NCBI GenBank assembly: GCA_946122785.1
Contig: CAMGYJ010000002.1
Location: 20,124,492-20,188,491 of the forward strand
DNA length: 64,000 nt
Direction of reading: 5' to 3'
Origin: Linum tenue
Lineage: Eukaryota; Streptophyta; Magnoliopsida; Malpighiales; Linaceae
Positions 43,531 through 55,330 of the stretch are shown piece after piece; positions within the stretch are counted from its first letter, which is position 1; every line of letters starts with the position of its first letter. Below the pieces are notes generated by a model. It had not been told where the DNA came from, made no database searches, and saw only the letters and a program-made list of their open reading frames with translations. The position numbers and the translations under genes were made by a program.

Positions 43531-46500
43531 ATGTTTGTTTGCTTTTCAATGGCAGGGAGTCAACCTCCCATGTCTTCAAACCCTGTGTTTCCTCTTGTTC
43601 CTGCTGCTATTCCAGGTCCAGCTTCCTTCTCTTCACTTACCTCAATGATGTTCCTTTCTTTGAATAAAACTTACTAAGTTAACTCAACTTCAAACTTCTC
43701 CCTCGGCTGCTCTCCTTGTGCAGCAACATGTAGAGAATCTGGATCACTGCTCACCACAGAGTTCAGCAACACCAACTTGGTATTCCTATATTTCCCTCTT
43801 CTTCATTTTCTGTTCTTAATCTCGTTATTTTCCCATCCTAATCACTGCATCACAAGCTATCTCTTATCTTTTGTGTGATGATAGTCGATAGACATACTAC
43901 TTACAAATTAAGCATCATCTGTTTTGCAGTTCGTGAGCTACGATGACTCGAGAAGAATACAGCGGATAAAGAAGATGTTTGATGAGGCTCAACTTTCAGT
44001 GTCTGCATACGACACCGCCTGGATGGCAATGGTCCCAACTCCTACTTCATCCATGGAAGACTCTCCTTTCTTCCCTCAATGCGCTAGATGGATACTGGAC
44101 AACCAGCTCAGTGATGGCTCTTGGGGTCTCCCACTCCCTCGCCGTGATCCATCCTTAATCAAGGATGCTCTCTCCTCTACCTTGGCTTGCATTCTAGCTC
44201 TCCAACGTTGGGGCCTTGGTGAACAACAAGTCACTAAAGGTAATAGTATACAACTTACATTCCTCATCTAGTTAGTTCAAATAGAGATCGCTTGAAATTT
44301 TAGAATATTTATGCACAATTGTTGCTGCCCTGTTGTTGTAGGCATCCGGTTTCTTGACTTCAATTCTGCTTCTCTAAAGGATCAGAAGCAGCATGTACCT
44401 ATTGGGTTTGACATAATATTCCCTGGCATGATTGACTATGCAAAAGATTTGGGATTGAACCTTCCTTTCAAGTCAACTGATGTAGATGCTATGCTAGCTA
44501 AGAGAAATGTGGAGCTTACAAGGTATAATCCCCCCGGCTTTTTATGCTAACTGTGTATGCATGGATTGCTTCCCTATTTATCCTCTCATTTCATTCTCTC
44601 CTACATTAGTGGGTTCGGTAGAAATGCAGAGGGAAGGAGAGCCTACTTGGCCTATGTTTCAGAAGGTATCCAACACTCACAAGACTGGGACATGGTGATG
44701 AAATATCAGAGGCAGAATGGATCCCTGTTCAATTCACCTTCGACTACTGCAGTTGCTTTTTCTCATCTTCAAGATCCTGATTGCCTTCGCTATCTGTATG
44801 CCGTCTTAGACAAATTCGAGAATGCAGGTCTGTCCTTTCTAACTACAGTCCTCTAAAATCCTTGCCCCACCTTGTTTTCTAACATCTACTGCAAACCACT
44901 ACGCCTATGTCCTTATTAGCTCCAGCAATATATCCATTGGACATACGCAGCCGCCTTTCAGTCATCGACACTCTTGATAGTCTAGGAGTTGCTCGCCACT
45001 TCACCAATGAAATAAAGATGTTGCTGGACAAGACATACCAGTAAGCAATTTTTGACTTCTCAGATGGCACTTGACATAGCTGAAAGCTTCCTTTAAGAAC
45101 AAACTCATTGGAGTTTTCTAAGCTCTAGGATTGCAGTTTACCTGAATTTATGAGTGAATTCATGACACACCTATCACATAAACAGATGCTGGTTGCAGGG
45201 GGATGAAGATATATTTCTTGATACAACCACATGTGCTATGGCTTTTAGATTGTTGCGTGTCTATGGATATGATGTCTCTTCAGGTAATGCTGCTCAGATT
45301 CATGAAAATGGTGTTCTGGTCATCACATGGTGTTATTTTGTTACTGTCAGAACTTCTAACTAGCTGTGATAATATTACCTACAGATCGGCTATCTCCATT
45401 CTCAGAAGACTGTTTCTTCAATTCATTAGAAGGATACTTGAAGGACAAGACAGCCGTACTGGAGTTACACAAAGCTTCTCAAATAATTTATCGGGAAGAA
45501 CCTATCCTGGAAGAAATAAGTTCTTGGACCATGAAATTCCTGAAACAGGAATTCTGCAATGGCTCAATTTATGTGGACCAACCTGGTGAAAGTATCAGCA
45601 CAAAGGTATGATTTACTCAGGGTTAGTGCTGGAATGAAAAAGTTCTTCCATGGAATATGCTTGAAAAAGAAAAAACTCAGGAAGCACTGCAGAAGGAATC
45701 AATTTTCGGTGCTTGGATCGATCTCTTTCTAAGCTAACTTTCATTTCAGGTGCATGATGCTCTCTCATATCCCTATCATGTTGATTTGGAACGCTTAGGC
45801 CATAGGAGAAGTATTCACCATTATAGTGATATAGATAGCACTTGGACCTTGAAGACCTATTGGTATCCCTCTTTCCGTTTTCCTCAATCTCAAGTACCTC
45901 TAAAAGAATTTTACTTCTGCTCACTGTACTTTGCCTCCTTTTGGTACTAGTTGTCCAAACATTGGGAACAAGGATGTCCTTAAACTGGCAGCCGATGACT
46001 TCAACCTCTGCCAGTCGATACAGAAGAAAGAACTTAAGCAGCTAGGAAGGTGCGATTCTTGGATACTTTCCTTCTGTTGTTTGTTTATTACATGGTTGTT
46101 GAGAGGTTTATCATAGAAACATGATACCTATTCCAATGTATGATTTTGTTATCCTAGTTTTAAATCTTTATTTTTAGTTATCCTGCCTAGTTCTTATAGA
46201 GACGTGTTAGGAGGTTGTTAGCTATTCTTTCTTAGAGCTGTTACTTTAATATCGTGGAAGAAGCTTGAATTTGTCAACCATGGCTAAATTGTTGCTTGTC
46301 TTCTATCATTCTTAGGAACTCTGCCTTCATTTATACAGGTGGATTATTGAAAATAAGTTGGACAAGCTATCATTTGCGAGGCAGAAGTTAGGCTATTGCT
46401 ACTTCTCGGCTGCTGCAACTCTCTATGCACCTGAATTATCTGATGCTCGCTTCTCGTGGGCCAAAAATGGCGTGCTTACAACAGTTGTGGATGACTTTTT

Positions 46501-47672
46501 CGATGTTGGAGGTTCCATGGAAGAATTAGTAAACCTTGTTCAGTTGCTTGAGAAGTACGTTACCTTCCACTATTTTGTTCTCACTGCTGCTTATCATTCT
46601 TCTTCTCTGTATGCAGTTTCAACTTAACGTTGTTGAAATAAATTGCAGCTGGGAAGTGGATGGAAGCACTGATTTCTGTTCTGAGCAAGTTGAGATCCTT
46701 TTCACAGCGATTCGTGGCACCATTCGTGAGATCGGAGACATGGCATTGGCACGGCAAGGACGTGATGTTACCCGTCATATAAACGACATTGTGAGTTAAA
46801 AAGCTCTATTATTTCCTTTACTTTCTCGGTTGCACTGTGACCTAGTAGGATTCCCCATTGTCATATATATCTCTTATGTGGGGTGATTGCTTACCATTTT
46901 CCGATTCATCATGGGATGAACATAATTTCCAGAGACAGGGTATTATGTGGGTATAATAGTCGAGATGGGTAGGGATATATAATCTTTATTTCTACCATTT
47001 GGTAATGTTGACTATTTGTGACAGTGGGTAGAATTGGTGAAGTCAATGTTGAAAGAAGCGGAGTGGTCAAAGAACAAGTGTGTGCCAACAATGGAGGAAT
47101 ACATGAAGAACGCACGTGTATCATTCGCATTAGGCCCGATTGTTCTTCCAGCTCTTTACTTAGTAGGGCCAAAACTCTCGGAGGAGATGGTGAGTAGTGC
47201 AGAGTATAAGAATCTGTATGAAGGGATGAGCACTTGTGGTCGCTTGCTCAATGACTGGAGAGGATGCTCGGTAACAAAAACGTTCTCTCTACATCTCTAT
47301 TCATAACTCAAAGCAAGTTTTGTGGGTTTGGCCATGAGTTTTAGACTGTATGTGTTACTATGGTTTCTGCAGAGGGATTCGGAGCAGGGGACGGTGAATG
47401 CAGTGTCATTGTTGCTGCTTGAAGGCGGCCGGACCTTGGATGACGCCGTGGAAGAGGTGAGGGAAGCAATCGAGAAGGAGAGGAAGCAATTGTTGAGGTT
47501 GGTGTTGTTGGAGAAGGAGGAGAAGGGAATGCCAAAATGCTGCAAGCAATTGTTTTGGAACATGGCAAAGGTGCTTCACCTTTTCTACATGAAGGATGAT
47601 GGATTCACTAATGAGGATATCGTCAATGTAGCCAAATCTATCGTTAATGAACCCATCCACCTTGCTCCTTAA
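43531..47672 (+). CDS. KSL: ent-Kaurene synthase-like class I diterpene synthase, copy 1
   Basis: Fourteen exons join in frame to 801 aa: 43531-43615, 43724-43779, 43930-44239, 44342-44522, 44610-44827, 44920-45040, 45186-45283, 45385-45605, 45750-45862, 45951-46049, 46339-46554, 46649-46790, 47025-47270 and 47373-47672. KS enzymes ionise copalyl diphosphate to tetracyclic diterpenes such as ent-kaurene, normally in plastids; the first ~45 residues are Ser/Pro-rich and could be a transit peptide. The gamma/beta domains are intact ([29 protein letters not shown]) but lack DXDD, so this is not a class II cyclase. The class I metal motif is DDFFD at 552-556. The second motif reads NDWRGCSRD (696-704), with Asp704 where Glu is usual. 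GPIVLP keeps the Ile that in known KS enzymes favours kaurene-type products. Product not certain. Confidence 0.93.
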
Positions 47673-49374
47673 TGATATGCAATTCGCCCGCGTCCAAAAT
47701 GGTGATTTCTGAGTGCAGTTTTAAAAGAAAGAAGCTCTACTCTAATGGGAGTGGAATCGGGTCGCCAAGCAATTTTGCTTTGTGACATAATTGATCCACT
47801 TATAGATGGAAAAAGTGGTAACCAACTAGATGAGATTGTAAGAGTATTTATAGGTAGTCACAATTTTGGATCTTTCAAAGTTGGGGAGTGTTTATTAGTT
47901 GAGAGATCATCAAATTTGCCATTGTCGTCCGAATAGTGATTGGTGTTGCGGCTCATATGCGGGAAAAGAGATTTCCGGCCGAGAAATCGCATGGCCAGAG
48001 GCAGCGTAGTCGTCTGCAAGATATCTTTTTTTTTTTTTACAAATCAGTTTCAAAGGTGACTAGATCAAGGATTAATAAACCATATCGTACCGGCGGTTCG
48101 ACCAGAAAAACCTCCTATCAGAAGCAAAACCGGTAGACAGTATTTAGCGGTATTTACACGATTTTAGCATAAAATACCATATCGCTGACTTTTTCGGTAC
48201 GACCTCCGGTACGGTATTTCAATCACTGAACTAGATATGCCCACTCGTTGCGCTTCGCGTCAAGCGAGTAATCTGAAATGTTAAATGTAATTGTAACACA
48301 TAATAAACTAACTTGTAAAGAAGACAAACCCAAAAAAATGCAGGTCTAGCTCTCATTTGATGAATATGAACATCTAAGCAGCTAAATAAGAATCGATGAA
48401 ACACATGTTGCAATGACGTGAAACAAACAATAAAAAGTGGGCTTGTTGGCCAATGAATAGGTACTTAGTGGAGAACAACACATTTTGAAAATCATTAATG
48501 TCTTGCTCAAGTACTACTATAGCAACTCTGTTGTCCCACCTTGCGGGTGTCCTCGGATCTAGCAAATCGCTAAAGAGATAAATAATGGAGCCAAATCAAA
48601 TACGAATTTCTAGTTGAAATCAATTAGTGTGGTTCTCTTGTTCTTATCAATAAGGATTCAAAATTGGAAAATGGACCGTCGAAACACACGTGATTGAAAT
48701 ACGCGTGATCAACCTATATTTAGTTAAATAGCCGGAAAACTCACAAATATTGTTAATTTATAAGAACTCTATAAATGGGAAACGCGTCACCAATATACAT
48801 GTGATTCAAACATGCGTGATTGATGGGTTTTTAGTTGAATAGTGAAAAATCTCAAATTAATATATAAAAAGATACATAAGCGTCACCGATATACACGTAA
48901 TCCGAATACGTGTGATCAGTTGAATTTTAGTTGAACAGTTGAAAAAACTCAAATACGAACAAAGACGCCGATTTTGGGATAGAAAAATAAAAAGATAAAA
49001 TAAAAAGAATAAAAAATGGATTATTCAAAGTATAATGAATAAAAAATTAGACAAATATGTGTCCACAAAATGAAAAAAGAAATCAAAGAAGTGAAAAACT
49101 ATACAAAAGTTTGTAGACTTAGTAAAATGTCACTAAAGTTAGATGCAAATTACAGAAAACCCTCTCAATCAATAGTAAACCCTAAACTATGGCTGGTACA
49201 AGCCCATTGATATTTGATAGGATCCATATTCCACAACAAAGTACACTAGCCGGTAAGATAGATGACACACGGTTTCCATTCTTTACAGCACTGGGTTTGA
49301 TTTTTTTTTTTTTTTCGGTTGTTGTTGTTTTGTGTAGGGGATCTTACTTGACTTGTTTTTGGCATCCTAATGAA
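47673..49374. other. Intergenic DNA, no gene seen
   Basis: About 48050-48235 contains CGGTTCGACC/ACCGGTAG-type sequence common in plant transposon remnants. 48660-48960 holds a degenerate triplicated unit (listed separately). Frames in this stretch show no family signal. Confidence 0.5.
48670..48950 (+). repeat. Degenerate tandem repeat, three units of ~115 bp
   Basis: Each unit has CGTGATYxAA-type and ACGTGTGATC-type blocks, followed by TTTTAGTTGAAYAGT and an AAACTC end (starts near 48683, 48785 and 48888). Confidence 0.65.
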
Positions 49375-51350
49375 CTGCTATTTGCCGCCCGTAAGTTTAC
49401 TATTTGCCGCCCGTAGTTATAATAATATTTACCATCTTACCCTTTTTCTTCAACCTCCATGTTAAGCCGACGACCATCGACCACTGCCACCTCCGGCCGC
49501 CCCTCCCCAGCTTCGGCCGCCGCTGGTCAAAACCCTCCCCTCCTTCACCTCACAGCCTCAAGGCCCTCAACGTTGACGACTCTGAGCCGCCGACGAGCGC
49601 GGTTGTTCCCCAACGTCATCGATCGTCCTCCTCCCCCGGATATTGTCGTTCTCCACCGTCAGATGGAGATGCTCGGTCCGCTCGCCGGTATCGGACGGCG
49701 TCCGAAACCCCGCGTCGGATGGGGTCCGAAACCTGGCGTCGGACAGTTACTTTTTTTTAAAAATCATTTTTGAATTGTTAATTATTTATTGAGTAATTAA
49801 GTAGTTATATTGTTTCAAATATTTATAAAATCACCCGTCAAAATAAAATATTTATAAAATATGATAATTAGGCAAATTAAAGGGAGAGTTTTAAGGAAAG
49901 ATTGACTTTTTCGTTGATCTAGTTTTGGTAAAATTTTTGTTTGATTTAGACTTTAGCGGTGGAATATTAAATATAATTTTTTTCCCCGCAAAGTCAGTTG
50001 TTATAAATTCAGACATACAGAGAAAATAAAAAGAGCGCGGGAGTCGACCAATAGTCGAACTCCCGGTGAGAGGGCCTTTTATGCCACATGATGGGCAGCC
50101 CTATTGAGACGACAGAGAACAAAACAGTAAAAAACCCAACTAAAAAGAAAAAGTCAAGTTCTGAGTATCCTGCAAGATAGTCACCTGCAAGATAGTTCCA
50201 TATAATATTTTATGGTAAAATTTAAGGGAGATTTTTAAGGTAAGATTGATTTCCACTACCAGTTTCCCTAATTAACAACTGAGAATTCCTTTCGCTAATT
50301 AAATATTATATTAAAATAATCGTCGCCTTCCCAATTAAATATTATATTAAAATAATTATTAAATGCCAAAATTCCTCTAATTAACCCACATATATCGGAT
50401 TCCGGGTTTTTTCCTTCGTGATTTTCGTAACCACCATCCTTGGAGATCCCGCAATTAAATTGATTTTTAATTAATTTCATACCATAAGCTCCTACTAATT
50501 ATCTCGTACATAAGGTAATTCTGTGGGGCTTTGTAATTTGTTCCCCTTTTTTGTTTGCTACCTGAGGATAATTTAATAATTATTACCTTTTTAGTTATAT
50601 TAATTATGATTTAACATAATATAATCAAATATGGATTTGATCAAATTAGGGTTTAGTGAGATTAGGATTAGTAATCAAACTATGGTGGTCTTCACCTTCA
50701 AGGTTCGTCGGTGCACTACAGATATAATAAAACCTCTTTCCTAATTAAATTATAATACTGATATTGATATAATAATATTACCAATAATCCCCCATCTATC
50801 TCACTTACTATAGAATCCTAAACCATTATCATTTAATATAATAATAAATAATATTAATAATCACTTCTTTCCAATTAACCTCCTTCGATTATATAAAAAA
50901 AAATCTCCATCAGACTTTGCTTCCCGTGAAATACTCTCTCCCTCCTCTCCTTCTCCATCTCGACTTTCAGACAGGTCCGACGTCGGAGGTCGGACCCGGG
51001 TCCGACCGCCGGCTTCGGACGGTGGCGCCAGCAGGTGGTGGTCTGGCGGCGGCAGGTGTAGTGGTCTGACAGCGGCGCGGCGGTTTGGCAGCGGCGCGGC
51101 GGTCAAACGGCGGCGGAGGTGGTCTCATTCGATGGCTCCGGCGATGGTGGTTCAATGACGGTGATGGTCGACCGACGGTGGTGGCCGGTCGGCGCTGGTG
51201 GTCGGCCGGCGGTGGTGGTCTGCCGACGATGGTGGTATGGTGATAGTGTGAGGGGTGATGGAAGGAGTGTTGATAGGGGCAAAAAAGTCATTTTAATTTA
51301 ATACCCTGGTGGCAAATAGTAATGACACGTACAACAAATAGTAACCCTCA
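49375..51350. mobile_element. Probable ~2-kb TIR element with GC-rich flanks
   Basis: The left end (GCTATTTGCCGCCCGTAAGT, then TACTATTTGCCGCCCG) is mirrored on the right, which read on minus gives GGGTTACTATTTGTTGTACG then TACTATTTGCCACCAGGG. Just inside each end lies a GC-rich block (49450-49745 and 50935-51260) with CCGCC/GGCGG repeats. The middle (49750-50930) is AT-rich and has no gene; CCCAATTAAATATTATATTA-like sequence is tandemly doubled at about 50300-50360. No clear target duplication. Class unknown, possibly MULE-like. Confidence 0.45.
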
Positions 51351-51419
51351 TTTCTTATGTTTACTTTTGTAGTTTTGTTCGCTCTAGTCAATGAAATTGG
51401 CAAACTCTGATGGCTATAT

Positions 51420-51516
51420 AACTGCAAGGAGACAAAACTCTGATGGCTATAGCTGCAAGGAGAGAATCGTCCCCAAGTTTGATTCTGTGAAGCTAAGGAG
51501 TGAAAGGCGCCAACAC

Positions 51517-51554
<38 letters not shown>

Positions 51555-51790
51555 TTGATCATCTTCAGCAATTCAGAAGAGTGGTGGCTTTTGCTTGCTT
51601 ACGGTCACCATTCCTCTCTTTTTTCTTCCTTTATCTCTATTATATTCTTCAGAGAGTTGTGTTTGGATGGGAAGTTCTCAATTTTCCAGCTTTGAACATA
51701 ATCAGTGGAATTGTGCAAGCTTTCGATCCAATCAATTGGTATGATTGAAAGAGACAACCCCTTTTCTTTGTCTTTTTTCCAAAACATGAT
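51420..51790 (+). pseudogene. Degraded copy of the KS-like 5' leader
   Basis: Order and wording match the leader of the KS-like genes: CT-rich run (a perfect (CT)n at 51521-51552), GATCATCTTCAGCAATTCAG, TTGCTTGCTTACGGT, a TTCCAGCTTTGAACATAATC block and GGTATGATTGAAAGAGAC. No synthase exon follows; it is a leftover of another duplication. Confidence 0.7.
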
Positions 51791-52909
51791 TGGATCTATC
51801 CAAGTCTCAAAATCTTATAAGTTTGTTTTAAAAAAAAAAAAAATCCTATAATTTGTCTCACAAATCGCAATGACTCTAATCTCAACAGCTTTTACCACAA
51901 CATGCAATCGCAAGATAATACTTTAGCACTGCTAAGAAAATGGGTTAGGTTTCCATACAAAATCCATTTTTTATTTGGAGTTGCAAAATCAAATGCGATG
52001 GTTGTTATTAGGAAGAAGATATCTGATGGTAGAGTAAGGAGGAAAATTATAGATTTTGGGGACAATTAAGTGAATCTCTATACACTAGTTAATGTACTTT
52101 TTAAATCTTCTACAAATTTTCAACGAGACCATATCTTATTTGTTTTATTTCGAATTCAAAATAAGTTGCGCAGAAAAATCAAAATTTATGTGCTATGCAA
52201 GATGATGCCTATGTTGATGTTCTTTTAGAACAAATTTTTGTTGGTCATCTTACCTCTATCATATAGCAATAATATCATGATATGACAGTGATATGATGAT
52301 GTTATCACAATGATAATTTCATGATATGATACTGATATAATGATGTTATCAGTCTACAATAGTAGTAAGATTATGACTGCATAGCTGTGATATATTATTA
52401 TGAAGTCTTACCGTAGTGGTAGTATGAGAATGATAAGATAGTATGAAGTCCTGTCATTGACCAAATTTTTTGATGTCATCATATCATGATATAATCATAT
52501 TCTCATAGTGATAATATCATGATACGATAATGATATGATAGTGTTGTCAGTCTTATTATGACCTATCTTTGCTTTGCTAAAAAAATATGGCAAAATAGAT
52601 ACCATTATGTATTATCATAATTAGTGAATTCTTTCTATGCAATTTTTTTTTAATTTCAAGTTAAAATGAATGAGTTATGCTATCATACAACTATCATATC
52701 ATCATGATATGATAATGATAAGATCACCAAAAACATGTTTTGAATGTTTTTTTTTTGTTTAAAAATATAGCAAAATGGATTGTGTAGATAATAATTAATG
52801 CATTATTTTATTCAAAAAATTTTAAATTCCAAATTAAAATGAAGGAGGTGACTCAATTAAGAAAAAAAAAAGAGATGGAAAAACTAAGTTTTGAATGATA
52901 AAAAATCTT
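51791..52909. repeat. AT-rich region with ATCATGATATGATA-type repeats
   Basis: From about 52255 to 52725, units like ATCATGATATGATAMTGATATGATGATGTTATCA recur irregularly at about 40-60-bp spacing. They are partly palindromic. No gene seen. Confidence 0.7.
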
Positions 52910-53090
52910 TGAACTCTCGTTTCATTAATGAGCACTCTCTGTCCATTTTTGTTAACGCTTAACTATGAGAGTAGATTCCCACATAAACACTGTTAACGGA
53001 AATAGCCGGAGAGTGACCATCGATGAAATGAGAGTATAAAGTTAGTGAGCACAAATAGAATAAATATTTTTAGTGACTAAACATGAATTT
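52910..53090. mobile_element. Small hairpin MITE
   Basis: The left part (CTCTCGTTTCATTAATG, ACTCTCTGTCC, GTTAACG) is mirrored on the right (GTTAACGG, GGAGAGTGACC, GATGAAATGAGAG). Related in wording to the ends of the neighbouring Pack element. Confidence 0.55.
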
Positions 53091-53404
53091 TTCTACCAAT
53101 ATCATCAGCCTAGCATTTTACCCTAATTGAAGCCTTTTTGGTCGGGTAAATTACAAGTTTGGTCACTGGAATTACTAAAAAGTTTCACGTTTGCCACTAA
53201 AATTAGTTTATTCTATTCATGGTCACTAAAATTATTTTATTCAAGTCATGGTCACTCTCCGTTAGTCTTCGTTAATTTTCACTCATGTGGAAGTCAACTC
53301 TGATAGTTGACCGTTAAATGTGTGACGTAACAATTAAAATAATATTTTTTAATTTCTTACCATTTCCACCTCATTTTCAAAATCATTAAAAATTAAAAAT
53401 AAAT

Positions 53405-54146
53405 TTCTACCGTAGTCCTCCACCTCATGATCGGCAAAACGGAGCTCCGCCCTTGCTCATCTTCACATACATGACAGTGGCGGATACATGCATGGTTAGG
53501 GGTGTCCCGCATGACAGTGGCGGATACATGCATGGTTAGGGGTGTCCCGGGACACCCCTAAAATTTGGAAACACGATTATTCAACCTACGATAGTAATTT
53601 GCGTATGAGAAAAAAAATGTTTAAGTGGTAGTGGGACACCTTTAAAATTTGGGAAAATGATTATCCAATCTCCCGTAGTAGTTTGCGTATTGATATAAAT
53701 AATATTTAAGTAGTAGTTTGTGTGATTTAAATTTGGGACACTGCCACTATTAGTTAATATATTTTCAATTACGCTACAACTCATTTGTTATTGTGTTTTT
53801 AATAATTATTTAATTTAATTTTTTATAGAGAACATCCCTAAGTAGAATTCCTGGATCCGCCACTGCATACATCCCGATCTGCTGGAACTGGAGGAGGAGC
53901 ACAATCTTCGACAACGGACGCACTTGAATCGCTCTGCGACCTGCACTCGTTGGAGGACGGAGCTTCCGGCGAAGATCTCTTGTTGATTCTGCCGATTGTC
54001 AATACGGTGGTCGAAAAAGTGCTGTTGACCTGTGATTCCTCGGGCAGCTCGTCGTCCGCCGCAGTAATCAGGCAACCCTAATCTCAGCTCCGTCGCCTTG
54101 AGACTCAGATCGGAATCCAACTCCATGGATGAAGAAGATCTCTTCA
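53405..54146 (-). pseudogene. Captured Aux/IAA gene fragment, interrupted by a MITE
   Basis: Aux/IAA proteins repress auxin-response genes in the nucleus. On minus, from 54146, the fragment reads MKRSSSSMELDSDLSLKATE then LRLGLPDYCGG, the domain I EAR-type LxLxL motif with its usual context. Further on, after a frame change, comes NKRSSPEAPSSNE and EDCAPPPVPADRD. Beyond the inserted MITE the sequence YVKMSKGGAPFCR matches the start of domain III (usually VKVSMDGAPYLRK). Domain II (the degron) and domain IV are absent. Frameshift, MITE and missing domains make it a pseudogene carried by the Pack element. A truncated EAR peptide remains theoretically translatable. Confidence 0.75.
53515..53869. 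mobile_element. hAT-like MITE inside the Aux/IAA fragment
   Basis: The ends are CAGTGGCGGATACA (left) and TGGATCCGCCACTG (right), an inverted pair. CATACAT flanks both sides, about 8 bp, as for hAT elements. The left tip with its flank (ACAGTGGCGGATACATGCAT) is duplicated in tandem at 53474 and 53513. Confidence 0.7.
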
Positions 54147-54360
54147 TGTAGTAACTCAAACTGATTGATAGAAATCTGGTTCCAAATCTAGTCCTCCCGG
54201 TACCAAATATCAATCTAGTTCCCGCTAACTTCTAGATGGCGACAACTACCACTACTAGTCTGACGACGGCGATGGTGACGATCAACACAATCTCCACCAC
54301 CAAGCAAACTGAACATTTCTCGTCATCGTCGCCCAAAAGCCGAACTTCCCCCCTGTCTGG

Positions 54361-54612
54361 ATGCGTCCGCCCAAATCCCTACAGCCAATCTCATCATCTC
54401 CTCAACACCGGATCGGGCCCAGCGACACTCCGACGCCGAGAACCCAGTTCCCTTCCCCGGAGGTCCCGCCGCTGCCGTTCCCTACATCAGCCCATGATGG
54501 AAGATTTGAGGTCGATGAGTTTGATCCCAGGTTGATAGAGCTCAGGTGTCTCAAGGGAGGAGCAGAGGAAGCAGAGGAGAAGAACGAACCCAAAATTGTC
54601 AAGTACGACTAG
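54361..54612 (+). pseudogene. Captured fragment of an unidentified gene
   Basis: An 83-codon frame, Pro/Ser-rich at first (SDTPTPRTQFPSPEVPPLPF), then FEVDEFDPRLIELRCLKGG and an acidic end. Composition is coding-like and unlike the surrounding TE DNA. I do not recognise the parent gene. Being inside the Pack element, it is more likely captured than resident. Confidence 0.4.
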
Positions 54613-54820
54613 TTCAAAGTGTGCGACGAAAGCAAAATCGGTTACATACTTACATTCCATGTTTGGACAACTTCGAAATACATTGCCCCGACTCACCTCT
54701 TGAAATTGAATACCACGTCAACTAAAGTTAACGAAGACTAACGGAGAGTGATCAACCTTGAATTGTTAAACTAATTTAAGTGACTACGAATGAAATAAGT
54801 TAATTTTAGTGGCAACGCAG

Positions 54821-55330
54821 AGGGCGGGGGATAGTGCATACATGCAAAGTGAAGCAACAGCAAAGAAACACCCTGCTTCACTGTAATTTTTTTTAAAGTT
54901 CGTTTGCTTGGCAATGGCAGAGGGTCAACCTCCCATCCCATGTCTTCTACCACTTTGTTTCCTCTTGTTCCTGCTGCTATTACAAGTTCAAGCCTCGCCT
55001 GCTCTCCTTCTTCAGCAAAATGTATAGAGTATTTGTTTCTCTCTCTCATCTTCAGCAATTCCGCAGCAGTAGCGATGCTTTAGCTTGCTTACAGTAAAAG
55101 GGTGCGTGACCGTTTCTCTCTGTTCTTCCTGTACGTATCTCCATTATTCTTCAGCCAATACCGTTTGGACTTTGGAGGTCCCCGAGTTGCCAGCTTTGAA
55201 CGTAAATCTGTGGTAGTGTAGTGTTCTTCGAGAACCCCACATCATAAATTGTTGTTTCTGCTACGTTCCCTTCGTTGAGGAATTTGATCAAACAGTTGGT
55301 GTGATTAATTAAAGAGACTCCGTTTTTCTT
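54821..55330 (+). pseudogene. Truncated exon 1 of a KS-like gene and a second leader copy
   Basis: 54830-54990 resembles the sequence around exon 1 of the two synthases: GTGCATACATGCAAAGTGAAGC, CCCTGCTTCACTGTAA, then ATGGCAGAGGGTCAACCTCC and CCTCTTGTTCCTGCTGCTAT. The splice donor has changed and the copy fuses to CTGCTCTCCTTCTTCAGCAA, an exon 2 border without its intron. It then runs directly into a leader copy (55030-55330) that serves the second gene. Confidence 0.7.

Larger units (their letters stand above)
53145..54820. mobile_element. Pack-type element carrying host gene fragments
   Basis: The left end (about 53145-53285: TTGCCACTAAAATTAG, TGGTCACTAAAATT, ACTCTCCGTTAGTCTTCG) reappears inverted at about 54715-54820. 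The right end lacks the outermost ~45 bp of the left. The interior holds an Aux/IAA gene fragment (minus) and a proline/serine-rich fragment of an unknown gene (plus, 54361-54612). The same terminal sequence, alone, occurs at 62445-62627, so it is a repeat family. No transposase inside. Confidence 0.65.

Noticed and set aside
51521..52730. Regularly spaced ATCATGATATGATA units as a CRISPR array
   Set aside because: Plant nuclear context, unit length and spacing irregular, no unique spacers or cas genes.
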